The position numbers were made by a program, and so were the translations under genes. A stretch of 64,000 nucleotides of DNA from contig SWDT01000186.1 of NCBI GenBank assembly GCA_009193035.1, positions 288,028 to 352,027 of the forward strand. The letters run 5' to 3'. Below are positions 35,130 to 45,572 of the stretch, piece by piece; within the stretch, counting starts at the first letter, position 1; each line of letters begins with the position of its first letter. Source of the DNA: Halicephalobus mephisto. Its lineage: Eukaryota; Nematoda; Chromadorea; Rhabditida; Panagrolaimidae. The notes below the pieces were generated by a model, which was not told the DNA's origin, made no database searches, and saw only the letters and a program-made list of their open reading frames with translations.

Positions 35130-38100
35130 TTAAGAATCAGATGAAGGGACATCCATGTACCTGAACCGTCTCCACATGACGTAAATGACGACCAACAAAG
35201 TACAAATCGCTATCTGAAATTTAAAAATTATTTCTTACAATTTTTTTAATTTTTAAAATTATTTTTTTCATTCAAAAATGATCTAAAATACAGTAATCAG
35301 ACACGTAAATTATGAAAGCCAACCTTCGATTCTGACTTCAGATTCAGAATCCATATATTCTATGGTTAAATTTTAAATAATTTTAAAAATTAAAAAATTT
35401 TTGTTAAAAAAGTACGAAATTAAAAAATAATTTTTAATTTACAGTTTGGTAGAATTTTGTTTCTAGAATTATAATCCATTGATTTTAGTAAAATATCTGT
35501 AAAATTGTAACTTACAGTAACCGTAGCGGCTGTGACAAAAACGAAGGAAATTTTCGAGACACAGACGGTCCCGACGGGTTGTATCTTGTCCGCCCTCGTT
35601 TCTGACCCGCATTCAGCAGATTTCTTCCTTTTGAAATTCCCCGGTTGGACTGTCTCCAGTTCCTGGGAAAGAATATCAAAAGTTTTTGTGGATTCTTGGT
35701 TGAGGAAATTCAGAACATCTCTTTTTTTTCTTTTTTCACAAGTTGGCCGGACGCAGAATTCTGATTCTTCTGAGTTTATAAGGCTTAATTGGCACTGGAA
35801 GTGAATAAATGGACGTTGAGCAACCCCAAACACTCGGACCTTGGCTTGGATGGAGGTCTGAAAGGATTTTTGGTTAGATTACGGGAGGGAAAGTGGTTGA
35901 TCGAGAGAGTGGGGTGAAAAAAGCGCGAGGAGTTGTAGGAAGCAGCCAGCGGCGGTCCCAGGCGAGATGGCCGAGCGGTCTAAGGCGCCAGTTTAAGGCA
36001 CTGGTCTCTTCGGAGGCGTGGGTTCGAATCCCACTCTCGTCAGCAACATATTTTTTGAAACTTTAGAAACATTTTTAGCAATAATTAAATTTTTACCAAA
36101 AAAGTGACTTATTTTCTTTAAAAGTTTCGCAACTTTTTTTATGAAAAAACATCGTGGTTGAGCAGAGTAAAAGTTTCATAGGTAATAAACTTACAGAATT
36201 ATCGTACTCCAACTCCGGCATGACCTTCAGATCCTCAGAACACCCGCTTTTGTCAATCAACTCGTGCTGGGAGTCGTAGGTCCTCAGCACACAGTGGGAC
36301 ACAAACAAACACTGATCTTCTTTGGTGTTTTTGCAGCTCCAATGATGGACCACCAGTTGGCCCACTTCTGCGGATTCTATTTCGTCCCCGTTTTCGTCCT
36401 TGATACGGTAGGAACATTCGAAATCTTCGGAAGGGTCGGATTCTGGGGCTTCCAAACTTGTGAGATTTGATTTGGTTTCTTCATCAAACGGGATGCCCTT
36501 AGGCAATATGAGGGTGTTGTCGGCGGTCTTCTTGGTGGTTCTGTTGTGGAAGCACTTGAGGACGTAGATCCTGTCCCCGGCGGTGATGAATTCAGGATGG
36601 AAGGAGATCAAGACACTGGTTTCGAGGATTAGCCCTGGGGGATTTAGAGATCTGGAAATAAATCCATTTTTAAGTAACGATTAAAGTTTAAAAATAATTG
36701 ACTTTAAAAATCAGTCACTATCCATGGTTCGTATTAGAAACTATTTTTGACGGTTTTAAAAGTCATCTTGGAAAACATGATTTTTTAAACACCATCTTTG
36801 TAAATACCGGATGGACTATGACTAGGAAGATTTCATAATTATATCTTCAGATTACTATCCAATTAGAAGGGAAGTTATCTGGATAGTGACACATTTGGAT
36901 ATTAATCATCAGTTTGAAGTCACTGTCCGCAATTCTATGCATAGTTTCGAACAGTGACTGAAAATGACACTTTCTCCTTTTTGGACACTATCCTTAATAA
37001 TACTACATGAATAGTGACAGAATGATGTATTTAAATTAGTCACTATTTTTTTAATGAAAATTCGGTTTCTTACAAGTCAACAAGGAGTTTTGGATAGTGA
37101 CTGGAAAAGTAATTTCTGCTTTTTTGGACACTATTCCTAGACTCACTGAATTGATGGTGCCTGGGAAATTTCCTTTAAATACTGTCTAACTAGAATTAAA
37201 TTATCCAGATAGTGACTGAGAGATTCATAATCATTAAACTCAGTCACTATTTTTATTTTTACTGGAGTTCTTATTTTTGACAGCTCTAGAAGTTGTTTCG
37301 GATAGTGACTGAGAAATTCAGCCGTTAAAATCAGTCACTATTCTTACTAGAAGTTACTATTTTTGAATTTTTAGGAAAATTAATTTTGAATTAAAAATAC
37401 CCTACCGTATCCTGTTGACTTGGCAATCCAAGTGTGGAACCAACAACTCTATCTGATTATTGGTGATGAGGACTTGGAAGCAGAACCTATTCGGAGCATA
37501 TCTGACGTTGACGTGACCCGTAAAAGTGATGTTTGTTTTCCACTTTGCGTAAATGGCATCTGGTGCACAACTGCAAAAATTAAATTTATTATTTTACAAT
37601 TTTTACTTTTTACAACTTCTTATTGCCTCTGGCGTTTTTTATATTTTTTTAAAATTTAATTATTTTTTTCGTTTTTATTCAAAATTTTTGATTTTTTTCA
37701 TTTTAAAAAAAGCAAAAATTAAATTTATTATTTTACAATTTTTACTTTTTACAACTTCCTATTGCCTCTGGCGTTTTTTATATTTTTTTGAAATTTAATT
37801 ATTTTTTTCATTTTTATTCAAAATTTTGATTTTTTTCATTTTAAAAAAGCAAAAATTAAATTTTTTTTCTCTAGGGAAAAATGTGCAAAATTGTTGAAAA
37901 TTTTTTTCTGTTCTAAACCAAAAATCCATAAAATAAAATTTTGCGATTTTTGCCCGAGGCAAAAAGAAATTAGACCCGTCAAGACCAAACTTGGCTTCAA
38001 GAGTCGCGTGTTGTGGTCAAAATGAAAATTTCGGCAATCTTCGAAAATCATCATACTATTATAAAAAGCGAAAATAAACATTTTTACAAAATTATTTCGA

Positions 38101-38523
38101 TGAGAATTTTCAAAAATTTCCAAAAATCAAAGTTTTAAAATTTTTTAAAAATCAAAATTTTAGAGTTTTTTTTAACTTTTAAAAAATCAAAGTTTTTAAA
38201 TTTTTTAAAAATTCCAAAAAATCAAAGTTGTAGAATTTTTTAAAAATCAGAATTTTAAAATTTTTTAAAAATTTCCGAAATTTTGAATTTTTTTAGAAAT
38301 GTTTATAAAATTTTAAAAATCATAATTTTAAAGGTTTTTAGAATCCTTTAATAAATTTCGGAATATCCTAAATTTTTTAGAATTCTTTTAAAATTTTTAA
38401 GTTTTATGAAAAATACTTTTTTATTTTAGTGTATTTTTAAAAATAATAGTTTTACTGTAAAATAAAACTTGCCTGATGTAAGGGTCGCCGACGACGGTGT
38501 TGAGGACTTGGTTGTCGGTTTCT
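35130..38523 (-). CDS. ZP-domain transmembrane protein (cuticlin-like)
   Basis: An extracellular-matrix or cuticle-type ZP protein. Exons on the minus strand: about 38523-38473 (NQVLNTVVGDPYIS), 37570-37406, 36651-36195, 35857-35516 and 35213-35130; phases agree. Order: ZP-N start with conserved Cys (CAPDAIYAKWKTNITFTGHV... LDC), then GDRIYVLKCFHN, ECSYRIKD, EVGQLVVHHWSCKN, LFVSHCVLRT, and a ZP-C part with FIHFQCQLSLI and FCVRPTCEKRKKRD. EKRKKRD is a furin-type site before the membrane segment (IAICTLLVVIYVMW), with the short tail RRFRYMDVPSSDS. The first intron uses a GC donor. The signal peptide is uncertain: the frame continues upstream to a Met at 38603 or 38618 with hydrophobic residues, but TCTGTCAG just before 38523 looks like an acceptor, so the true first exon may lie further upstream. 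A tRNA-Leu sits antisense in the third visible intron (36194-35858). Confidence 0.85.
35840..36047. repeat. Inverted duplication, right arm
   Basis: Reverse-complement partner of 33511-33720, separated by about 2.1 kb. This arm lies within the ZP gene and includes the genuine acceptor at 35858-35860 and the start of the 35857 exon. It is therefore likely the source and the 33.5 kb arm the copy. Confidence 0.85.
35961..36042 (+). tRNA. tRNA-Leu (anticodon AAG)
   Basis: 82 nt, identical to the gene at 33516-33597 on the other strand; same acceptor, variable arm and anticodon loop TTAAGGC. It is nested in an intron of the ZP gene, antisense to it. Confidence 0.95.
36706..37345. repeat. TAGTGACTG/CAGTCACTA-family repeat in ZP-gene intron
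   Basis: Fills most of the intron 36652-37405. It carries about a dozen CAGTCACTATCC or GGATAGTGACTG motifs. Its right half is the reverse complement of 5025-5395 (TTGGACACTATCC, TTTAAATACTGTCTAACTAG, GGATAGTGACTGAGA). Confidence 0.85.
37571..38472. other. AT-rich first visible intron of ZP gene
   Basis: Includes a direct duplication of about 140 bp (about 37570-37700 and 37712-37850) around TTTATTATTTTACAATTTTT and TATTGCCTCTGGCG. The remainder is poly-A/T with TTTTTAAAAATC runs. Confidence 0.7.
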
Positions 38524-39230
38524 GACAGAGAAAAACGAATAAAAATAAATAACAAAAAAATTTTAAAATTATTAAAATTCAAAATTGAAAAAATAAATTT
38601 AATCATTGCAGAATCCACAGTAATTCGTCGATGATGATCAAAATTTCATTTTCTGGATCGAATTCTGGAGACTTAAAAATTTCTAAAATTTTTTAAAATT
38701 ATTTAAAATTTTTTAAAATTTTCGAAATTATTTAAAATTTCGAATTTTTTTCTCGACACGAAAATAAAAAAATTAAAAAACAAGATCCTTGAAAAAAAAT
38801 TTTGAAGTTAAAGGATTTTAAAAAATATGCAAATTTAAATAAGATATTATTATAAAAATAAAATTATTTAAAAAAATAAAAAACAGTTTCGACACCAATT
38901 TCGAAAATTTTCAACGATTAAAAAAATGTGAAATTTGATATTTAAATAATTTTACACTTTTTTTAAAACATTCAATAAATTTTGGAAATTTCGAAATTTT
39001 CTAGGATGTTCTATAATTTTATTTAAAAATCAGAAAATCCACAGAATTAACTGCTTTGTTCGTTTTTATTAAAAATAAAAGTTTTCTTCGAGAGTAATAA
39101 TTTTATAAAACATGTCCATCCTTTTTCTCTTCGGCAAACGGAAGAACGAAAAGTTGAAAACAACTTTATTTCCTTCCGAAGCCGGCCAAAAAGCGAGAAA
39201 ACGGACAAAAGTAAAAATATCATTTAAATC

Positions 39231-40219
39231 TGTTAGATCGTGGTCGGGGCTTCTGGTTCACGTGGAAATGAGAAATAGATACTGCTGGGACAAAAGCTAT
39301 GCTAGAAAGCACCCGAAGAGATAATCTGAATATCACGGAATGTGGAATACTGTAGGACATAAAAGATTCAATTGTCTTGTGTTGAAAATTATGCAAATGT
39401 TAGAACAGAAACCAGACTAAAAAAAGAACATCTGAAGAGAATCTGAATATCGGGGAATGTGGAATACTGTAGGACATGGATGAGATACTTAGTGGCTTTT
39501 GTGGGGAGTTATATAGTAATTGTCATCTGTGTCTATTGTGAAAGTAAAGTATTAGGACAGAAACCAGACTAAAAAGAGCACCCAAAGAGATAGCCTGAAT
39601 ATCAGGAATTGTGGAATACTGTAGGACATGGATGAGATACTTAGTGGCTTTTGTGGGAAGTTATATAGTAATTGTCATCTCTGTCTATTGTGCTAGTAAA
39701 GTATTAGGACAGAAACTAGACTAAAAAGAGCACCCAAAGAGATAGCCTGAATATCAGGAATTGTGGAATACTGTAGGACATGAATGAGACACTTAGTGGC
39801 TTTTGTGGGAAATTATATAGTAATTGTCATCTGTGTCTATTGTGAAAGTAAAGTATTAGGACAGAAACTAGACTAAAAAGAGCACCCAAAGAGATAGCCT
39901 GAATATCAGGGAATGTGGAATACTGTAGGCTATGAATGAGACCCTTACTGACTTTTGATAATGAGATATTGAATTATTACCTGTCTTAGTTTTTAAGTAA
40001 AGATTGGTAATATATTTCCTATTTCTATCTTAACAGGTATAAAATTGATTTATTGAACCGGAAACACGAGATACAAAACAACTCTAATAATTATTGCGCA
40101 ATAAATTTGATTTCCCACCGGTGCACAATCGTAATTCCTCTCATTAGCCTCAGGGCATTTCCCTTCGGGACCAGCATTGAGCGGGCTTGCACTCAAATTA
40201 ATACGTCCACAATCCAACA
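39231..40219 (-). mobile_element. 989-bp TIR element, family TGTTGGATCGTG (copy 3, long form)
   Basis: Begins TGTTAGATCGTGG and ends CCACAATCCAACA, with a perfect 5-bp duplication AAATC (39226-39230 and 40220-40224). The end segments match copies 1 and 2 in reverse orientation (CGAAGGGAAATGCCCTGAGG on the minus strand; GGGGCTTCTGGTTCACGTGG at the other end). The interior is an array of about 151-bp tandem units. No transposase frame was seen. The minus-strand end segment is open for 65 codons (GPEGKCPEANERNYDC) but other copies have stops there. Confidence 0.82.
39340..39935. repeat. Internal tandem array of about 151-bp units
   Basis: The marker GGAATACTGTAGGACAT ends near 39360, 39478, 39629, 39781 and 39933, so spacing is 118, 151, 152 and 152 bp. 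Units share GAGATACTTAGTGGCTTTTG and TATATAGTAATTGTCATCT. Confidence 0.9.
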
Positions 40220-41379
40220 AAATCAAAAAACTAACATTAGTTTTCAAATAAATTTACAGACAATTCTACAGTAATCGATGTGCTTTTTTAGAAAATTAAA
40301 GCTTTTACAGTAACTTTGAAAAAATATAAAAATAAAATTATCAAAAAAAATAAAAATAATCCAGATATGAATTTTTTGATCATGATTGGAAAAGTGAAAT
40401 TTAAAATTTATATACTTTTAGAAAAGTTTAAAAACATTTAGGAAATTAAAAATCAAATTGCATTAAAAATAAGAAAGTAAAAAAATCCCGCAAAAATTGT
40501 CTTAACATGAATTTCGAAATTTTCTTGATGGGACCGAAAATTATGAAATTTAACATTTATATATTTTTAGAAAAGTTATTTAAAAAATTTTAATCATATT
40601 ATAAAAATTTAAAAATAATCCCAACAAGAATTTTAGAGTTTTCCAATTAAGACCAAAAATTATTAAATTTAAAATTTATAGTTTTAAAAAATTTTTAATC
40701 ATATTATAAAAATTTAAAAACATCCCAACACGAATTTCGGAATGTTCCAATTAAGACCAAAAATTATTAAATTTAAAATTTATAGTTTTAAAAAATTTTA
40801 ATCATATTATAAAAATTTAAAAATATCCCAACACGAATTTTAGAGTTTTCCAATTAAGACCATGGAACATAAAATTTAAAATTTACAGTTTTAAAAAAGT
40901 TTTAAAATTATTCGGAAAACTTTAAATCATATTTTTAGAAATAGAAAAAGTAAAAATATCGTTAAAATGAAAAAACTAATATTAATTTTCAATGAAATTT
41001 ATGGATAATAAAACAAACAAAAATCAAATTTTGCGCAGGCCCATACTGGTTTCGTCATCGTTTATCTTTGTCTTTTTTAACTGGCTTCAGAAGACACGCA
41101 ATCCGGAGTAAAACCTGATTTTTTGAACAAGATTCTTTTCGAGTTGAAAACGCGATTAATCACGCACAAGAAAAATTGCAATTTATGGAGCTGTTCCAAA
41201 TTGTGATTGTTTTCAGTTCCATCGAGATTTAATGGATTAAAAATTATCCGAACACAAAAAGGAACTGTTAATGAAAAGAAGAAAAATATTTTTAGACATT
41301 ATTCAAAAATCCCGTTTTGGTTTTATTTTTAATTAAAAAACAGCTGGAATAGAAAATTTGAATAGTGATTGATGTGGAT

Positions 41380-41975
41380 AATTTATTTTTTCCAGAGTCA
41401 CTGTTCAATGGGTTCATTGGAACTGTCGTTTTTGACAGTTGTATAAATTATTTCGAATAGTGACTGATTTCGTAATACATAAGTCACTATCCAAATTTCA
41501 ACAATAATTCCAAAATAGTGACTGAAAAATATGAATATCAGTCACTATCCAAGTAGTAACAATGTAATTTGAGGATAGTGACTAAAATATATTAATATCA
41601 GTCACTATCCAAATTTCAACAATAATTTCAAAATAGTGACTGAAAAATATGAATATCAGTCACTATCCAAGTAATAACAATGTAATTTAAGGATAGTGAC
41701 TAAAATATATTAATATCAGTCACTATCCAAGTAATAACAATGTAATTTAAAGATAGTGACTGAAAAATATAAATATCAGTCACTATCCAAATTTCAACAA
41801 TAATTTCAAAATAGTGACTGAAAAATAGAAAAGTTAGTCACTATCCAAGTAATAACAATGTAATTTGAGGATAGTGACTGAAAAATATAAATATCAGTCA
41901 CTATCCAAATTTCAACAGTAATTCCAAAATAGTGACTGAAAAATAGAAAAGTTAGTCACTATCCAAAATTTCCAT
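41380..41975. repeat. Hairpin array of ATAGTGACTGA / TCAGTCACTAT
   Basis: About eight inverted-repeat units, each with ATAGTGACTGAAAAATA then a short A/T loop then ATCAGTCACTATCCAA. They alternate with two spacer types (TTTCAACAATAATTTCAAA and GTAATAACAATGTAATTT). Each unit can form a 10-17 bp stem. Confidence 0.9.
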
Positions 41976-42409
41976 TGGTTCTATTTTTGAATTCTGATTT
42001 TAAAATATATTATTTATTATCCAAGTTTAATCCGAAATTTTGTTATTTATGAATCAGTATATTTTCCTAAATTTCAAACTGGATAATAAATAAAAAATAA
42101 ACTTTTTGAAAATAACACTTTCCCAATCACTTGAAAAAAACCACTTTTTCACTAAATACAGATTTTCAAAAAAAAACTTGAAAATGCCAATGGCTCTTTT
42201 TTCAGAAAATTGCCGCCAACACCGAAAAAAAGAAAAACGTACCCCAAACGGTCATTTTTCAAACTTCCATTATTTACCAAATAATCGTTTTTAAAAAAGA
42301 ACTTTTGTGGATTTTTATTGAAAATAAAACTATGGTCAAAAATTATGTAAAAAATAACATTTTTATTTTAGAAATTATTTTGGTAAATTTTTTGTCAAGG
42401 TCTGTAAAA

Positions 42410-42830
42410 AAGTTGAAATCGAAGTAAAATCCGCAGTTTGCTCGCAACATTAAGGCAGGCTGGTAAACATTATAATCAAATTTTGCAGTTTGCAGGCAAC
42501 ATTGGGACAGGCTGATTGGGATTTTTATATTTATGGAGATTTCGAAATTAAAGTAAAATCCGCAGGTTGCTTGCAACATTGGGGCAGGCTGGTGGACATT
42601 ATAATCAAATTTTGCAGTTTGCAGACAACATTGGAACAAATTAGATAATAATTATATTTTCATTTATGAACATTTTAAAGAAATCTGCAGTTTGCTCGCA
42701 ACGTTGAAATAAGTCGGTCAATATGAATATTAAAATCTGCAGTTTGCTTATAACATTGGAATAGATTAGTTCATAAATATATTTACGAAAGCTTCCAAAA
42801 AAATCTGCAGTTTGCTTGCAACATTCGAGC
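42410..42830 (-). repeat. Dispersed repeat CAATGTTGCGAGCAAACTGC (copy 2)
   Basis: Reverse-oriented units with GCAGTTTGCTCGCAACATT and the same two spacer types as 34140-34430, six or seven units. The two loci are about 8 kb apart in opposite orientation. Confidence 0.85.
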
Positions 42831-43059
42831 AAATTGATTTATTCAATTATTACACGAGAATTTTATTTTACTTCGATATCGACTGTTTTATAGACCTTGG
42901 CACTGGAAGAAAAAGTGAAAAAAGAAGATTATTCCATGTCTTTCTCATGATCAATTTTGTTTACTTCGATAGTCAAGAAAGAAAAAGGGTATGGAAATGA
43001 TTCAATTCTCGATGAATAACAAGCGAAAATAGGATGAAACAAAACTGAACAATGGTTTT

Positions 43060-43300
43060 GAGAATTCTTGGATAGTGACTAAGGAGGGCGAAAAATTGTA
43101 TTTTAAGTCACTATCCGAAATTCTTGCTGAAGATGTTCATTTTGGTACTTTTAGAAGTCGTTTTGAATAGTGACTAAAAGGCTTTCTTTTCTTTAAGTCA
43201 CTATCCAAGATTCTTAGGAATTTCAATTTTGAGAATTTTAAAAACAATTTCAGACAGTGACTGAAGAAACAATTATTCAAATTTTCTAGTCATCATCCAA
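43060..43300. repeat. TAGTGACTG-family repeat block
   Basis: Contains GGATAGTGACTAAGGAGG, AAGTCACTATCCGAAATTC, GAATAGTGACTAAAAGG, AAGTCACTATCCAAGATTC and CAGACAGTGACTGAAG. Confidence 0.8.
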
Positions 43301-43479
43301 CAGTATTGCATTTGACGGTCCAAGTGGCCCGTGTAACTATGAGAAAGATAGATACCGTAGAGAAGTTTATTTAACAGATGCCTGAGGCAAAATAGAAAAT
43401 CTGTGTAGGACTTGATATACGCAACAAACATATAATTCCTGTCAACAGGAACTATATGTTACCTTGTCAGTAATAAGAA

Positions 43480-43740
43480 AATCCGTTCGGGACCAAGCGC
43501 TTTCTATCGGTGCTGAGGAAATCCATTCAGGACCAAGCACTTTCTATCGATGCTAAAGAAATCCGTTCAGGACCAAGCGCTTTCTATCGGCGCTGAGGAA
43601 ATCCGTTCGGGACCAAGCGCTTTCTATCAGTGCTGAAGAAATCCGTTCGGGACCAAGCGCTTTCTATCGGTGCTGAGGGAATCCATTCAGGACCAAGCGC
43701 TTTCTATCAGTGCTGAAAGAATCCATTCAGGACTTCGCGC
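43480..43740 (+). repeat. Minisatellite, unit about 39-40 bp, about 7 copies
   Basis: The unit is ATCCGTTCGGGACCAAGCGC followed by TTTCTATCGGTGCTGAGGAA with few substitutions. It is unusually GC-rich for this region. An ORF follows (43753-43965) but has no family features. Confidence 0.9.
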
Positions 43741-45219
43741 TTCCCACTAAGGATGGAGTGCCCGATCCAACATTTAGCTATTAGTTCGTTGAAAAAATAT
43801 ACTCTTCACTTTGTTCACCCAGTTTTACCAAATGGATTACGAAAGTACAAGATCCACAAATTGACTAATAGCCCGAAATTATTTTGTAAAACTGGTCGAT
43901 CCAAGCGCAATACCCGTTTTGTCTTTTTTGGAAGGAGCAAATTGCGCAGTATGCTGAATAACTGACATCTGGAACAAGGATTTCATCTGGCAAAATTTAT
44001 TCAAGAACACTTGAGTCGACAATGATCCTAATGACTCTAAAAACGAAGCAAATTGTATCTCGACACGAAAATATTAAATTAAATTTTTTCATAAAATTAA
44101 TAAAATAAAACATCCATTGAATTTTCTCGTTTTTCGGGGAGCTTTGAAGAGTAAATAAAGGGGTTCTCCGGAAAATTGAAATCACTAAAAAGGCCAAAAT
44201 TGAATTGACGGTCACTCAATTTGGGCGCGCAACTGTTGACATTCGGTTTAGTTAACTCGGCCAGACAATTTTAAAATTTATCTGAAACATCCGGAAATGA
44301 GGAAATTATAGAAGATGGACACCTGATCCCGAAAGGAAAATAGAAATAAGATTCTTAATATTTTCTCTATGAGACAAAAAATAGTTCTTTCGTGTCAGGA
44401 AAAATCGCAAATTATTATTTTCGAAGTTTTTAAAAATTATAAAATTACTTTTTAAATAATTTCGAAAAGTCAATAAAAAAAGTATTTTTATAATTTTTTT
44501 TTAATTTTATAAAAATTTTTTTTTTAAATTTGTAAAATTATTTTTTTTTTAGTTTTATAAAATTATTTTTTTTTAAATTTATATAATTTTTTTTTAATTC
44601 AATTGTCTCACTAGGAATTTCGAAAATATCAAAATTTTAATCCTGACTAGAAAGTTGAGAAATTTAGTTTTATATTAATGTAATTTTCGAACATTTGGTC
44701 CTAGATCGGATTTACACAATTTCGAAAATATCAACTTTAAAAATTGTACCTTAAACTTCTCCAAATTCCCCACCAGGAATAGTGTCCAAATAGTGACGAC
44801 TTAAAAGATAGCTTTTCTCACATCCCAAAAACTGACCATTCAAGCCACTTTTCCACTTTTCCCAAAAAACTTGAAATGGAGTGGAAAGTGCAAAATTTAA
44901 CGCTTTTTTTAAAACCTCGCTGAGCCGAAAATAAGTCAACTCCTGTGTAAACTCAATAACCATGGTCCAGCAAAATTCCAAAGGAAGAATTTCACAGGTT
45001 TTAAAACGAAAAAGCTTTGGTCTGGATCCAATTTGCGATGCAAATTGGTCTTTCATTTGTTTCTCGTTTTGGGACTCAAATATGCACCTGGTCGTTACAG
45101 GTTCCCAGGATAAATTTGTAATTTCATTTTCTCCGGAGGTGGATTTGAGTTTGAAATTAGCAACTCGGATATCCAAAACGAAGAAAACAAAAAATGTTAC
45201 ATCAAGGGCAATTTTGAAT

Positions 45220-45440
45220 AGTGACTGTTGTAGTAATTTCTTTCAGTCACTATCCAAAGAGCATTATTATCGCTTGGATAGTGACTAAAAAGATAAAATC
45301 CTATTAATCATTTTTTCCTCAGCATTTCTAAAGATAGTGTCCGAAAACGAAGGGAAATTACTTTTTCAGTCACTGTGCAAAATATTCTCTAAGGCTATCA
45401 GAAATCACAACCTGAATAAAATGACCGGATAGTGTCTGGA
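45220..45440. repeat. TAGTGACTG-family repeat block next to tRNA-Thr
   Basis: Carries GAATAGTGACTGTTG, TTCAGTCACTATCCAAAG, TTGGATAGTGACTAAAAAG, AAGATAGTGTCCGAAAAC and GGATAGTGTCTGG. Confidence 0.75.
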
Positions 45441-45500
45441 AAATTTAAAGATTCATTATTGTTAACAAAAATCCAAAAACAAAGGTGAAAAAAGAAGAAC

Positions 45501-45572
45501 TGCCTCATGCTGGAATCGAACCAGCGACCTTCCGCTTACTAGGCGGACGCTCTGCCACTAAGCCAATGAGGC
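45501..45572 (-). tRNA. tRNA-Thr (anticodon AGT)
   Basis: 72 nt. Acceptor GCCTCAT/ATGAGGC is perfect, the anticodon stem TCCGC/GCGGA has loop CTAGTAA (anticodon AGT), the T arm GCTGGTTCGATTCCAGC is intact, and the discriminator base is A. Confidence 0.95.

Larger units (their letters stand above)
38619..45500. other. Gene-poor repeat zone
   Basis: No protein gene could be supported over about 7 kb. The zone holds a 989-bp TIR element, the TAGTGACTG hairpin array (41380-41975) and two further blocks, the GAGCAAACTGC repeat copy 2, and a 39-bp minisatellite (43480-43740). Near 40500-40900 a TTTAAAATTTATAGTTTTAA unit repeats three to four times. Confidence 0.6.

Noticed and set aside
38524..38618. 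Certain signal peptide start of the ZP gene at 38603 or 38618
   Set aside because: The stretch is intron-like in composition and TCTGTCAG before 38523 is a good acceptor, so the start was left open.
43480..43740. Regular short repeats that superficially resemble a CRISPR array
   Set aside because: Units are contiguous 39-bp copies with no unique spacers, and the genome is eukaryotic.
44751..45288. Two overlapping ORFs on opposite strands (141 and 108 codons)
   Set aside because: No family motifs, splice context or partner exons; overlapping antisense frames in repeat-rich DNA. A relic cannot be fully excluded.
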